Source: Winogradskyella helgolandensis (GTDB lineage: Bacteria > Bacteroidota > Bacteroidia > Flavobacteriales > Flavobacteriaceae). Taken from it: a DNA stretch of 64,000 bases. Where the stretch lies: the NCBI RefSeq assembly GCF_013404085.1, contig NZ_JABFHO010000001.1:3609501-3673500 (forward strand), given 5' to 3'. Positions within the stretch are counted from its first letter, which is position 1, and each line of letters opens with the position of its first letter. A program made the position numbers and the translations under genes. The notes under the pieces are model-generated. The model did not search any database. It saw nothing but the letters and a program-made list of their open reading frames with translations, and had not been told where the DNA came from. Positions 1 to 9,408 of this stretch are shown here, piece after piece.

Positions 1-314
1 GTGTTTTAAAAACACTGCTAAAGGCGGCATGACAATATTTAAGATTATAGTTAATAACGACATATGTTTGTGTTTTGATTCTCTACAAAATTAGAGTTCA
101 CACCTTAAAATCATTGACTTGTTCAATAGTTATCTTAGCCCATATTAAACAAATAAAATGTTAAAAAGTAAAATCTAACCTACACCTCTAAGCGCGCTGC
201 TATAGACTTAAAAATCGTTAATAGTCCTTAGATCATTAAAATTTGAAATTTTTAAGTAATTTGGAACTATTGATTTTATAAATTGCGGGAGAAAAATCAC
301 GAACGGTTCAACCC
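1..314. other. Non-coding stretch at the window edge
   Basis: I see no gene here. The first 15 bases form a perfect 7-bp inverted repeat (GTGTTTT-A-AAAACAC), but no T-run follows on the plus strand, so it is not a clear terminator. The rest is AT-rich with frequent stops in all frames. It may be the tail of an intergenic region whose upstream gene lies outside the window. Confidence 0.5.
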
Positions 315-830
315 ATGATTAAAATAGTAAAAGCAAGCATTGAACATTCTGAATTGATTGCCGAAATTGGAAAAATAGCATTTTTAGAATCTCACGGAAA
401 CAGCGCATCTGCAGAAGACATTAATAGTTTTATTTCGAAAACTTACAATAAAGAAGCTATATCTAAAGAGTTTGAAGATGTGAAAACTCAATATCATATG
501 ATTTATTTTAATGATAAAGTTGCTGGGTTTTCAAAAATTGAATTAAGTACGTCTAACAAAGACATCACTGAATTAGACATCACTAAACTAGACCGAATAT
601 ATCTTTTAAAAGAATATTATGGCCAAAACTTAGGATCGGAACTATTTGATTTTAATATACATTTATCAAAAAAGCAAAACCAAAAAGGTATTTGGCTAGC
701 AGTTTGGGTAGATAATCAAAGGGCTATAAGTTTTTATACTAAAATAGGATTTCAAATTGTAGGGAAATATAATTTCAAAATATCGGAAACACGGTCAAAT
801 CCTAATCATATAATGTTTCTTAAATACTAA
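315..830 (+). CDS. GNAT family N-acetyltransferase
   Basis: This 171-residue protein has the length of a single GNAT domain, which moves an acetyl group from acetyl-CoA to an amine. The acetyl-CoA pyrophosphate-binding region is visible around residues 99-110 (YYGQNLGSELF). It is followed at about 133-148 by the motif B segment NQRAISFYTKIGF, a very typical GNAT signature. There is no signal peptide, so it is cytosolic. The start is an ATG with no Shine-Dalgarno, as usual in this phylum. The substrate cannot be predicted. It stands alone and converges on the sugar kinase gene. Family assignment is secure, function is not. Confidence 0.85.
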   Translation: MIKIVKASIEHSELIAEIGKIAFLESHGNSASAEDINSFISKTYNKEAISKEFEDVKTQYHMIYFNDKVAGFSKIELSTSNKDITELDITKLDRIYLLKEYYGQNLGSELFDFNIHLSKKQNQKGIWLAVWVDNQRAISFYTKIGFQIVGKYNFKISETRSNPNHIMFLKY

Positions 831-846
831 TACCATTTCCCATTAA

Positions 847-892
847 AGCACGAGTTTTACGTAAAATAAATTCAAGGTAAAACCAAAGTGCT
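847..892. terminator. Inverted repeat between convergent genes
   Basis: Two nested inverted repeats lie between the convergent acetyltransferase and sugar kinase genes. The outer arms are AGCAC (847-851) and GTGCT (888-892). The inner arms are GTTTTAC (854-860) and GTAAAAC (877-883). Neither side has a strong T-run, so the call as a bidirectional terminator rests on position and symmetry only. Confidence 0.35.
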
Positions 893-930
893 AAACAACA
901 ACCAAGTACACGTTATCTCAAAAATCCCAA

Positions 931-1935
931 TTACCTCACAAAACGCCCAGAAATATTACCTTCAATAATTTTAACAACGTCATCGACCGTACTGTAATTT
1001 ACATCTCCTTCATATGTGTGTTTTAAAGCACAAGCCGCACACGCAAACAACATCGCTTTATAATCATCGTAATGCTGTAAACCATAGATTAAACCCGCTG
1101 CAAAGGCATCACCTGTACCAATGCGGTCTACGATATGTGTAATATCTAAATCATTGGTTTCTCTAAACTCTTTACCATTCCACATTCTGGCTCTAATCTT
1201 ATGTGAAGACGCATTTAAAGCCGTTCTAATTTTGTCAAACACCTTTTCTATAGAAGTAAAGGTTTCCATAAGTTGTTTGCTCGCTTTTATAAAATCGTCA
1301 TTAGCATAACTATAATTAGTTCCAAGTACTTCATTTATCTCGTTTATACCACCAATAAAAATGTTAGAATATTGCAATAAATCTACTAAAGTTTCTTTGG
1401 GATTTTTTCCATACTTCCACAACCCACTACGATACGTTGGATCAGCAGAAACAGTTAATCCTTTCTCCTTGGCCATAATCAAACCTTCTTTTAAAGTGTC
1501 ATAAGCTCCTTGGGTTAATGCCGGAGTTATACCTGTCCAGTGCATCCAATTTCCTTTTCTCATTGCCTTTTCCCAATCTACCATAGCAGGTAAAACTTCC
1601 GAAAAAGACGAATGCGATCTATTATAAGATATTTGACTTGGCCGCATTACAGCTCCAACTTCTAAAAAGTAAACACCTAATGGTCGTTTAGAACGAACTA
1701 GTGAAGACGTGCTAACACCAAATTTACGAATATATGAAACTGCTGTATCACCAATAAAATCATCCGAAACCAAACTAATATGTTTAACATTACCACCAAA
1801 ATTAGCGATTGAAATAGCCACATTTAATTCCGTTCCACCAAAATAAAATTCTACAATATTAGATTGCATAAATTTTTTGTTCCCTCTTGGTGAAATACGC
1901 ATTAAAACTTCACCGAATGTTATAATTTGATTCAT
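931..1935 (-). CDS. kdgK: PfkB-family sugar kinase, probably 2-dehydro-3-deoxygluconokinase
   Basis: The protein is a ribokinase/PfkB-fold kinase. The N-terminal ITFGEVLMRISP stretch and the C-terminal GTGDAFAAG motif (about residue 275-280), which holds the catalytic aspartate and anion hole, are both present. FGGTELNVAISIANFGG near residue 35 matches the substrate side of the fold. Overall it looks like bacterial KDG kinases, which phosphorylate 2-keto-3-deoxygluconate in sugar-acid and polysaccharide breakdown. That specificity is inferred from resemblance. I place the start at the ATG at 1935 (334 residues) because extension to 1959 would need a TTG codon and adds residues that precede the family N-terminus. 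No sugar-acid pathway gene is adjacent, so it is an isolated copy. Confidence 0.8.
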   Translation of the reverse strand: MNQIITFGEVLMRISPRGNKKFMQSNIVEFYFGGTELNVAISIANFGGNVKHISLVSDDFIGDTAVSYIRKFGVSTSSLVRSKRPLGVYFLEVGAVMRPSQISYNRSHSSFSEVLPAMVDWEKAMRKGNWMHWTGITPALTQGAYDTLKEGLIMAKEKGLTVSADPTYRSGLWKYGKNPKETLVDLLQYSNIFIGGINEINEVLGTNYSYANDDFIKASKQLMETFTSIEKVFDKIRTALNASSHKIRARMWNGKEFRETNDLDITHIVDRIGTGDAFAAGLIYGLQHYDDYKAMLFACAACALKHTYEGDVNYSTVDDVVKIIEGNISGRFVR

Positions 1936-2090
1936 AATAGTATGTTTTATTGTTTTCAAATAAATATTTTAATTTATTTGAGATAGGTCTAAATTTTATT
2001 TTGTGATAAAAGATACGGACTAAAATTTATTTGAATGAATTAATATTATACATTGTATAAAATTTTACACACAGAAATTAAATATTTTAA

Positions 2091-2618
2091 ATGGATTTTA
2101 CCCCAATTGAAACTAAGCGTCTCATTTTAAGACCAATCACAGAAGCCGACACATTAGATTTTTATGAATTAGACTCCAACCCAGAGGTTCATCTATTTAT
2201 TGGAAATGAACCTGTTATAAAAATTGAAGAGTCTCATTCCATGATTAACAAAATCTTGCAACAGTATAAAACAAATGGCATAGGCCGTTTAGCAATCATA
2301 GAGAAATCAACAAACCATTTTGTAGGATGGTGTGGCTTAAAATACGAAAAAGATTACAGAAATCAATCGAACTACTATGATTTAGGATCCAGAATAAAAG
2401 AACAATATTGGGGAAAAGGCTATGCTACGGAAGCTGCTATTTCTTCATTAGAATATGGCTTTAGCACTTTAAAACTTGCAGAAATTGGTGCCGTTGCAAA
2501 CATAAATAACAATGCCTCTAACGTTATTTTAAAAAAAATTGGAATGCATCACGCTGGCACGTTTGATTACAACACCGATGTATTGAATTGGTATATCATG
2601 AAAAACCCTTATCTATAA
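2091..2618 (+). CDS. RimJ/RimL-type GNAT acetyltransferase
   Basis: At 175 residues this is the length of ribosomal-protein-serine/alanine acetyltransferase relatives. The N-terminus ETKRLILRPITEAD is the hallmark opening of this subgroup. The acetyl-CoA loop YWGKGYATEA sits at about residues 105-114, and NINNNASNVILKKIGM at about 137-152 is motif B. It is probably a cytosolic acetyltransferase of a protein N-terminus or a small amine; the target is not known. It converges with tonB. It is unrelated in detail to the acetyltransferase at 315-830, so the pair is not a recent duplication. Confidence 0.88.
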   Translation: MDFTPIETKRLILRPITEADTLDFYELDSNPEVHLFIGNEPVIKIEESHSMINKILQQYKTNGIGRLAIIEKSTNHFVGWCGLKYEKDYRNQSNYYDLGSRIKEQYWGKGYATEAAISSLEYGFSTLKLAEIGAVANINNNASNVILKKIGMHHAGTFDYNTDVLNWYIMKNPYL

Positions 2619-2760
2619 ACCATAATTCACGCAAAAATGCCATTACAAGTCATCTAGAAATACTTTTTAAACTTAACTCTTAGTATTTCAGATTAATCTC
2701 ATAATGACATTTCAGTCAATTATAAAACTCAGTATTAATAAGTTTTAGTAATTATTAGGG

Positions 2761-3492
2761 TTAATTTAATTGTAGTTTAAAGTTAATTGGAATACTATAA
2801 GGTACACCTACATTCATATCACGTTGTCTTCCAGGTTCCATTTTTGGTAGTAAATTGATAATACGTTCTGCTTCAGTCTCTAAAAGTTGGTCTGGTCCTC
2901 TACTTTTTACTTTCGTAACCGTTCCTGTTTTATCTATTAAGAAGAAAACATATACCTTACCATCTATGTTAAGATCTGCTGCAGCTTTAGGATATCTAAA
3001 ATGTTTCTGTAAATGTTCTTGAATTTTTCGTTCAAAACAAGCTCTTAACTCTGCATTATTACCTTTACAGCCCGGAAATTGTGGTACTTTTTCAATCAAT
3101 GCAAAAGGTACTTCAATATCTTCTTCTATTTCCTCAACAGCAACATCTTCTATACCTACTTCGCGGTCATCAATAGTATCATCTTGACCAATTTCTGTAC
3201 TTTGAATTACACTTTCTTCAACATCTTCAACATCTTCAACAATAGTAATTACTTCAGTAACCACTTGTTGTTGTGGAGGAGGTGGAGGAGGTAACACATC
3301 TATAACTGTAATTGGAATGTCCTCATCAAATTGATCATCTAACATTAACAAATCAATTTTAATGGCTTCTCTATCGTAAGTCTTATGTTCTAATCCTATA
3401 TATGTTAGGAGTAACATTACGTTTAAGCCAACAGCAAAAAATAAACTGCTGTTTCGACCTACATTGGCTTTTGGGTTTTTTTTGAGTTCCAT
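2761..3492 (-). CDS. tonB: TonB family energy transducer
   Basis: This 243-residue protein has TonB architecture. A single N-terminal membrane anchor (about residues 15-36) follows a short basic stretch, then comes a run of six prolines (about 66-71) leading into a long acidic D/E/V-rich spacer that crosses the periplasm. The C-terminal TonB domain (about 145-243) contains the FRYPKAAADLNIDGKVYVFF and VGVPYSIPINFKL strands. It passes proton-motive energy to outer-membrane receptors. It sits 91 nt downstream of the TonB-dependent receptor gene on the same strand, so the two probably work together. The PQFPGCKG motif before the domain is common in Bacteroidota TonB proteins. Confidence 0.92.
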   Translation of the reverse strand: MELKKNPKANVGRNSSLFFAVGLNVMLLLTYIGLEHKTYDREAIKIDLLMLDDQFDEDIPITVIDVLPPPPPPQQQVVTEVITIVEDVEDVEESVIQSTEIGQDDTIDDREVGIEDVAVEEIEEDIEVPFALIEKVPQFPGCKGNNAELRACFERKIQEHLQKHFRYPKAAADLNIDGKVYVFFLIDKTGTVTKVKSRGPDQLLETEAERIINLLPKMEPGRQRDMNVGVPYSIPINFKLQLN

Positions 3493-3583
3493 GACGTTTA
3501 ATTTTGTCTTATAAAATTACGCATCATAAACGTAATAAATTATGACATATATCATATCTAACTCAGTGTCATTATTTCAAATC

Positions 3584-5782
3584 CTACAGACTATCTAATT
3601 GATTATCAGTTCCATTTTGACTAATCGTCCAAAAGAAACCTACAAAAAAGAATTGATCTGCTGCTGGAGTTAATGCTCTTTTGTTAAATTGACCATTTAA
3701 ATTTGGTAAATCTGCATATTGATATCCATTTACATTTTTAAACCCTAACACATTATTTACCGAGACATAAAGAATTTTTTGTTGATCTAGTAAATAAGAC
3801 CAATTTAAACTCAGGTTATTATAAGACTTCGTACGCTCACCTAATAGCTTATTTGTATTAGGATTGGTGTAGGGACGACCTGAAGAAAATCCATATGCCA
3901 AACCAACCTGACTTTTCCAACTGTTAATCCAATATTTACCAACAACAGAAAAATTGTGATTGGTAGCATAACTTGGCTGTGCAGCTGTTGTATAATTTCT
4001 ATAATCGCGCTCGGTATCTAAATAAGAATAGCTAACCCAATAATCCACTGCTTTTATACTTGTATTATCCCGCCAAAATACGTCTAAACCCTGTGCATAA
4101 CCATTTCCTGAGGTATTAAAATCACTATCAAATCCCTCATAATCCGTATCAAACTTTATTAAATTATCGTAATCTTTTCGGTAGGCTTCAGCTCTAAAAA
4201 TTTTACCAGCGTTTACAAATTGATAATTCAAAATATAATGTGATGTTTTTTGTGCTTGTAAATCTTGTTCAAACTTTAAAATATTGCTATTCGGGTTTTG
4301 AAAAAAGTTACCATACGCTAAGGAAAACTGTCCGTTTTTAGAACTTTTATAAGCTAATGCAGCTCTAGGTGCAATATCTGTTTTATAAAATATAGAACTA
4401 TAATCTGCCCTCAATCCAACTTTTAAAGCTAATTTTTTCGAAAATATCACATCTGCTTCTGCAAATACTGCCGTAATATTATTATTGAAACCATAAGTTT
4501 CGTTAATCATGTCTTCTTTATAATTCTCATTAAAATCGGTAATAAACTGCTCTGCTCCAAAACTCAATTTAAATCGACTATTGAAACGCTTTTTTAATTT
4601 CAACTTTAAATGTGCTGAGTTTTCAGTATCATCTATTTCGCTGGTTTCAATACCTATTTTATTTTTAGCGTAAGTATAACTGATACCAGATGCTAATGTC
4701 CAACTATTTCCTAAAACACCTTTATAAGATGTGTTGAGGTAGAAGTTATTGTTATTCAATTTAAAATTTATACCATCATCAGCGTTTATATCTTCTTGAT
4801 TGACTTCAAATTTAGTCGCATCAAAAGCAGCATAAAACTTCAACATACCGTTATTTAATTTTTGCCTAAAAACAGTTTCACCTTGTGCACCCGATACAGG
4901 TTTTTTCCACTCATTTCTATCTTCAAAAACAGCCAAATAGGGAGCCAAATTAATATAACTTGCACTAAAACTTAAGGACGACTTGTCCCATTTCTGCGTA
5001 TTCCCTAAACTAGCACCAAGACTCATAATCCCAATATCTGTTTTATTTTGGTCTGGCTCATCAATAGTATTTAAAAGTAACACACTAGATAAAGCTTGGC
5101 CGAATTCCGAAGAATAGCCACCTGTAGAAAACGTAACACCATCAAATAAAAAGGGAGAATAGCGTCCACGCGTAGGAATGTTATTGGTTGTTGGCGTATA
5201 CGGTGTAAAAACACGAATACCATCTATAAAAATTTGTGTTTCATCCGCATTTCCTCCACGCACAAACAAACGACCATCCTCTGAAACATTAGAGGTTCCT
5301 GGTAAGGTTTGTAGCGCACCAACATAATCACCCAAAGCACTTGCTGTAGTTACCACATCTAAAGGTTTTAAAACTGAAACTCTAGAATTGTCCCCAGCTT
5401 CAAAAGTACCCGCACTAATAACTACAGCATCTAGAGACTCAATATCTTCTCGTAATTTAACTTGAAGATTATTCAGTTTTGAAACGTCTTCAATTATTGT
5501 TTTAGTTTCAAAAGACAAAAAGGAAATGATTAATGTTTGAACCCCTCTTTCTTCAGTGGAAAATGAAAATTCACCATTTTCATCTGATGTTGCCCCATCG
5601 TAAGTGCCTTCTAGATATACATTGGCACCATAAATAGGTGTATTTTTATGATCTACTACGTTTCCTGAAATGGTAGTTTGCGCAAAAGCAAGTGATGTAA
5701 AACATAAGGTCATAATAATGATTAAATTATTACTATGTCCGTTTCTATTGTTCCTCCTCTGTTTGTGACGCTGTGATTTCAT
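3584..5782 (-). CDS. TonB-dependent outer-membrane receptor
   Basis: This is a 732-residue receptor. The signal peptide is preceded by an unusually long basic n-region (residues 1-19) and likely ends after AFA at residue 34. A carboxypeptidase-regulatory-like beta domain (about 36-117, GNVVDHKNTPIYGANVYL) comes next, then the plug (about 125-225, including GRLFVRGGNADETQIFIDG), then a beta barrel to the C-terminus. It imports a ligand across the outer membrane using TonB; the ligand cannot be told from sequence. It lies directly upstream of tonB. No SusD gene is adjacent, so this is not a glycan-utilisation SusCD pair, and the protein is short for SusC. Confidence 0.93.
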   Translation of the reverse strand: MKSQRHKQRRNNRNGHSNNLIIIMTLCFTSLAFAQTTISGNVVDHKNTPIYGANVYLEGTYDGATSDENGEFSFSTEERGVQTLIISFLSFETKTIIEDVSKLNNLQVKLREDIESLDAVVISAGTFEAGDNSRVSVLKPLDVVTTASALGDYVGALQTLPGTSNVSEDGRLFVRGGNADETQIFIDGIRVFTPYTPTTNNIPTRGRYSPFLFDGVTFSTGGYSSEFGQALSSVLLLNTIDEPDQNKTDIGIMSLGASLGNTQKWDKSSLSFSASYINLAPYLAVFEDRNEWKKPVSGAQGETVFRQKLNNGMLKFYAAFDATKFEVNQEDINADDGINFKLNNNNFYLNTSYKGVLGNSWTLASGISYTYAKNKIGIETSEIDDTENSAHLKLKLKKRFNSRFKLSFGAEQFITDFNENYKEDMINETYGFNNNITAVFAEADVIFSKKLALKVGLRADYSSIFYKTDIAPRAALAYKSSKNGQFSLAYGNFFQNPNSNILKFEQDLQAQKTSHYILNYQFVNAGKIFRAEAYRKDYDNLIKFDTDYEGFDSDFNTSGNGYAQGLDVFWRDNTSIKAVDYWVSYSYLDTERDYRNYTTAAQPSYATNHNFSVVGKYWINSWKSQVGLAYGFSSGRPYTNPNTNKLLGERTKSYNNLSLNWSYLLDQQKILYVSVNNVLGFKNVNGYQYADLPNLNGQFNKRALTPAADQFFFVGFFWTISQNGTDNQLDSL

Positions 5783-5895
5783 GATTTGATTGGTGATTTA
5801 AAATTCGATTTTTGATGATGAGACAAATTTGAAGTATTTATAAGTCTGCATAAATTCTATCTTACCGAACTGTATAATTTCTATGACGAATTGAA

Positions 5896-5903
5896 TATAT
5901 TTG
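5896..5903 (+). promoter_or_regulatory. Bacteroidota-type -7 box for the lysoplasmalogenase gene
   Basis: TATATTTG matches the TAnnTTTG -7 consensus of Bacteroidota sigma factors and lies 40 bases before the ATG at 5943. It overlaps the TTG at 5901 that would otherwise open a longer reading frame, which argues that translation starts at 5943. No convincing -33 TTTG is seen. Confidence 0.45.
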
Positions 5904-5942
5904 AATCAGTTCAGAATATCACACAAAAAACACCTACCAAAA

Positions 5943-6617
5943 ATGTTATCTAAATCAGAAAAACAATTCAGCATACTCTTCTTAATAATTGTGCTCATCG
6001 AACTTTTAACAGGACAAATAGAATCCTTAGAAAACGTTCATTATATCGCAAAACCTGCAATAGTAATCAGTCTTATTTTTTTGTTTGTAAAAACCTCTGA
6101 ATCAATCCCAAAAACAATAAAAAACAAGACTCTTTTAGCTTTGTTGTTTTCAGTACTCGGAGATATCCTGCTGATGCTTGTAGAACAATCGCTTCACTTT
6201 TTTACGTTGGGCTTAGTTGCCTTTTTAACGGCTCACATTATGTATATTCTGGTGTTCTTGAAACATAGAAACCTACAAAAATCACCTATTGGATTTATAG
6301 CTTTATTACTCGTCTATGCAGCGAGTTTATTCTATTTTCTAAATGGTAATTTGGGAGATATGTTAATTCCGGTGATAATTTATATGTTGGTTATTTTAGG
6401 TATGGCAACGTCAGCTTATTTAAGAAAAGACAAGGTGAACATACTTAGTTACGGACTGGTATTTTTAGGTGCGCTGTTTTTTCTAATTTCGGATAGTATT
6501 TTGGCCCTCAATAAATTTTATGAGCCACTCGCCTATTCCAATATTAGTATTATGGTGACGTATGCTTTAGCGCAATACTTAATTGTTATTGGGATTCTAA
6601 AACTAAAAGAGGACTAA
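5943..6617 (+). CDS. YhhN/TMEM86-family lysoplasmalogenase-like membrane protein
   Basis: This is a polytopic protein of 224 residues, with about seven to eight hydrophobic helices covering nearly its whole length. Family members hydrolyse the vinyl-ether bond of lysoplasmalogens. Polar and acidic residues within helices (for example LLFSVLGDILLML and ISDSILALNKF) match the YhhN family pattern. I use the ATG at 5943 because the earlier frame start is a TTG covered by a promoter-like box. The stop lies two bases from the stop of the convergent NADH dehydrogenase gene. Catalysis is inferred from family only; bacterial members are poorly characterised. Confidence 0.75.
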   Translation: MLSKSEKQFSILFLIIVLIELLTGQIESLENVHYIAKPAIVISLIFLFVKTSESIPKTIKNKTLLALLFSVLGDILLMLVEQSLHFFTLGLVAFLTAHIMYILVFLKHRNLQKSPIGFIALLLVYAASLFYFLNGNLGDMLIPVIIYMLVILGMATSAYLRKDKVNILSYGLVFLGALFFLISDSILALNKFYEPLAYSNISIMVTYALAQYLIVIGILKLKED

Positions 6618-6619
6618 CT

Positions 6620-7891
6620 TTACTTCTTAAAAGGTCTGATTATAAGTCGTGCTGCTTTATCAAAATTGATATAATTGTATGTCCAGTTGAATAATACAAT
6701 CACGCGATTTCTAAAACCTACCAACGACATTAGGTGCACAAACATCCATATAAACCAAGCAAAAAAGCCACCAAACTTATAATGTTTTAAATCTACAACA
6801 GCTTTATTTCTGCCAATTGTAGCCATAGAACCTTTATCCTTATATACAAATGGTTTTAAAGGTTTATTTGCAATTAGTCGCAATAAATTTTTCCCAAGCA
6901 AATGACCTTGCTGAATAGCAGGTTGTGCTACTTGAGGATGCCCTTTGGGATACACTTCTGTAGACATTAAAGCAATATCGCCAATTGCAAAAATGTTGGA
7001 ATAACCTTCAACTTGATTAAATTGATTAACGTTATACCTATTCGCTCGTTCTATTATCGCTTCAGCTTTTAAACCTTGAATTGGAGCGCCGGTTACACCT
7101 GCAGCCCAAATTAAGGTTTCAGATTCCATTTTTAATTCAGAATTCGTCGTTACTGTTTTACCATCGTAATGTTTTACAAAGGTGTTACAATGCACCTTCA
7201 CTCCTAATTTATCTAAAAACTTCGATGCTTTTCCTGAAGCATGTTCACTCATTGGAGGCAACACACGTTCTGCACCTTCTAATAAATGAATGTGCATATC
7301 ATCAGGATTTAGATCATTATAATCTCTAGGTAAAATATTATTTTTAAGTTCTGCAATGGCTCCTGCTAACTCTACTCCGGTTGGTCCTGCTCCAACTATT
7401 ACAAAGTTGAGATAAGCTTCACGCTCTTCGTTTGAAGTTGATATGGCTGCTTTTTCAAAATTCTGTAAAATAAGACTTCGTATATCCAATGCTTGAGGCA
7501 CCGTTTTCATTGGCATACTATTAGCTTTAATAGCATCATTACCAAAATAATTGGTTCTAGTACCAGTGGCAATAACTAGATAATCAAAAGTTAAATCGCC
7601 AATAGAAGTAATAATCGTATTGCTTTCTGGTAGAATTTGCTCAACTTGTGCAAAGCGAAAAAAAGTAGTTTTATGCTTTTTTATAATCTTCCTAAGTGGA
7701 TACGCAATCGAATCTGGCTCCAACCCAGAACTAGACACTTGATATAATAAAGGTTGAAAAGTATGATAATTGCGTTTGTCTATAAGAACAACTTGAACAT
7801 TTTTATTAGCTAAAGATTTAACTAAATTTACACCGCCAAAACCGCCACCTATTATGACGATCCTTGGTAGGTTAGACTGAGGAATATTCAT
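6620..7891 (-). CDS. ndh: Type II NADH dehydrogenase (NAD(P)/FAD-dependent oxidoreductase)
   Basis: This 423-residue flavoprotein oxidises NADH and passes electrons to menaquinone without pumping protons. The FAD-binding glycine motif IIGGGFGG is at about residues 13-20. The NADH-binding motif VGAGPTGVELAGA is at about 163-175, and the second FAD motif NIFAIGDIA lies near 300. The C-terminal 60 residues hold a hydrophobic stretch followed by a basic tail (IRPFKK), which fits peripheral attachment to the inner membrane. The ATG at 7891 gives the normal N-terminus. Reading on to 7960 would need a TTG and would add a spurious hydrophobic leader. The gene is divergent from the ECF sigma gene. Confidence 0.9.
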   Translation of the reverse strand: MNIPQSNLPRIVIIGGGFGGVNLVKSLANKNVQVVLIDKRNYHTFQPLLYQVSSSGLEPDSIAYPLRKIIKKHKTTFFRFAQVEQILPESNTIITSIGDLTFDYLVIATGTRTNYFGNDAIKANSMPMKTVPQALDIRSLILQNFEKAAISTSNEEREAYLNFVIVGAGPTGVELAGAIAELKNNILPRDYNDLNPDDMHIHLLEGAERVLPPMSEHASGKASKFLDKLGVKVHCNTFVKHYDGKTVTTNSELKMESETLIWAAGVTGAPIQGLKAEAIIERANRYNVNQFNQVEGYSNIFAIGDIALMSTEVYPKGHPQVAQPAIQQGHLLGKNLLRLIANKPLKPFVYKDKGSMATIGRNKAVVDLKHYKFGGFFAWFIWMFVHLMSLVGFRNRVIVLFNWTYNYINFDKAARLIIRPFKK

Positions 7892-8028
7892 TGAGTAATG
7901 AGTTGAAATTTCAACTGTAAAAATACAAAATACCAAAGCGAAAACTACCTTTTTAAACAATAGTTAAATAAATGTGTAACAAATTCGAAACACATACTAC
8001 TAATTAGATAACCAACCAATTTCATCAA

Positions 8029-8523
8029 TTGAACAAAGAACTTGAACATAGTTTTGTAGAACAGTTGCAAAAGCATCAGAACATTGTGCATAAGGTGTGT
8101 CGTTTATACACTAACAATGCAGATGCTCATAACGACTTGTTCCAAGAAATCACTATACAATTATGGAGAGCTTATCCAAAATTTAGAGGTGATGCTAAAT
8201 TTAGCACTTGGATGTACAGAGTAGGTTTGAATACCGCTATTACGTTATACAGAAAATCAAAAAGAAGCATAAACACACAAGCATTTGATACTGTACAGTT
8301 TAAAATTAAAGCAGAAGAATATGACGATACGGAAGAGCAACAATTAAAACTCTTATATGAAGCAGTACATCAATTAAATGATATTGAAAAAGCCTTAGTT
8401 TTCTTGTATTTAGAAGACAAAGACTATAGAGAAATAAGCGCGACTCTAGGTATAACGGAAGTTAATGCACGAGTAAAAATGAATCGTGTTAAAAAGAAAT
8501 TAAAAACAATATTAAATCCGTAA
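8029..8523 (+). CDS. ECF-type RNA polymerase sigma factor
   Basis: This 164-residue protein has the two-domain sigma-70 layout of extracytoplasmic-function factors. Region 2 (about residues 12-82) contains the DLFQEITIQLWRAY and FSTWMYRVGLNTAI core- and -10-binding helices. Region 4 (about 105-160) contains the helix-turn-helix YREISATLGITEVNARVKMN. The only start consistent with the full region 2 is a TTG at 8029; no ATG exists before the domain. It is followed four bases later by a four-helix membrane protein, probably its regulator or partner. Target promoters are unknown. Confidence 0.9.
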   Translation: MNKELEHSFVEQLQKHQNIVHKVCRLYTNNADAHNDLFQEITIQLWRAYPKFRGDAKFSTWMYRVGLNTAITLYRKSKRSINTQAFDTVQFKIKAEEYDDTEEQQLKLLYEAVHQLNDIEKALVFLYLEDKDYREISATLGITEVNARVKMNRVKKKLKTILNP

Positions 8524-8527
8524 GGTT

Positions 8528-9160
8528 ATGGATGAATTAGAATTATTAAAGAAAGACTGGAATAAGTCTGACAACCAATACCAATCATTTTCGGATAGTG
8601 ATATCTATAAAATGAGTCATAGAAAATCGTCTAATATTGTAAAAACGTTGTTTTACATCAGTGTGGCCGAATTGATTTTTTGGGTATTAATAAATTTCCT
8701 ACCGTTTGTACTTTCTGATACGATGAAGGCACAACTCGAAGAAATGACTCATAGTTGGCTATACGTTGGCATGAATATCTTAACATATTCGGTCATCATA
8801 TTATTTGTTTATCTCCTTTGGAAAGCACACAAGGCTATTTCTGTTACTGATGATGCCAAAAAACTTATGGAGAGTATCTTAAAAACAAGAAAGATCATTA
8901 AATATTACGTGCTTTACAATTTACTTATCGGACTAATTAGCATGCCTTTAGGATTCTATATTTCTATTAGTGATCATCCTGAAATAGCTGAAAAGTTAAG
9001 TACGGCTTCAACAACACAATTAATTGTAATCTCGGCAGTTGCTATAGGTACAACCCTTGTCTTTTTAGGGTTGGTTTGGTTATTTTATAAATTAATTTAT
9101 GGTATTTTAATTAAGCGACTTAACGCAAATTATAAGGAATTGAAGAAAATAGAAGTGTAA
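8528..9160 (+). CDS. Four-helix membrane protein paired with the ECF sigma factor
   Basis: I do not recognise a named family. The 210-residue protein has a 40-residue charged cytosolic N-terminus, then four predicted transmembrane helices (about 41-63, 78-99, 124-147 and 164-192) and a short basic tail. The gene starts four bases after the sigma factor stop, so the two are almost certainly co-transcribed and probably translationally coupled. Position and topology suggest a membrane-bound anti-sigma-like partner, with the N-terminal segment able to contact the sigma factor. However, it lacks the zinc-binding HxxxCxxC motif of classical anti-sigma domains. The regulatory role is inference. Confidence 0.7.
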   Translation: MDELELLKKDWNKSDNQYQSFSDSDIYKMSHRKSSNIVKTLFYISVAELIFWVLINFLPFVLSDTMKAQLEEMTHSWLYVGMNILTYSVIILFVYLLWKAHKAISVTDDAKKLMESILKTRKIIKYYVLYNLLIGLISMPLGFYISISDHPEIAEKLSTASTTQLIVISAVAIGTTLVFLGLVWLFYKLIYGILIKRLNANYKELKKIEV

Positions 9161-9408
9161 AAACACATATCAAAAAATCACATAAATTTAAACTATCACT
9201 AAACAACGAAGCGATTGACACAACAGAAAAAGGCTTCAGAATGACGTTTCAGTAGCTATTGTATTAATTGGTGATTTTATATCTTATAATTCTGATGTGT
9301 GAGCAGATTTCTTCAAAACATCGCATAAAGATTACACATTAATAATTGAAGATTTTACAATGTTTACTTTTCGATATGTAGAAAAAAACTAAAACTTTAA
9401 ACTACAAT

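Noticed and set aside
7975..7980. TGTAAC copy in the spacer between the NADH dehydrogenase and sigma genes
   Set aside because: There is no second copy 21 bp away and no -7 box at 36 bases on the minus strand, so it does not fit the operator pattern of the fibre locus.
9161..9408. Non-coding gap with a GGCTTCAGAATGACG word that recalls dispersed repeats of this phylum
   Set aside because: Only one short word is present and there is no inverted or direct partner in the window, so no repeat can be supported.
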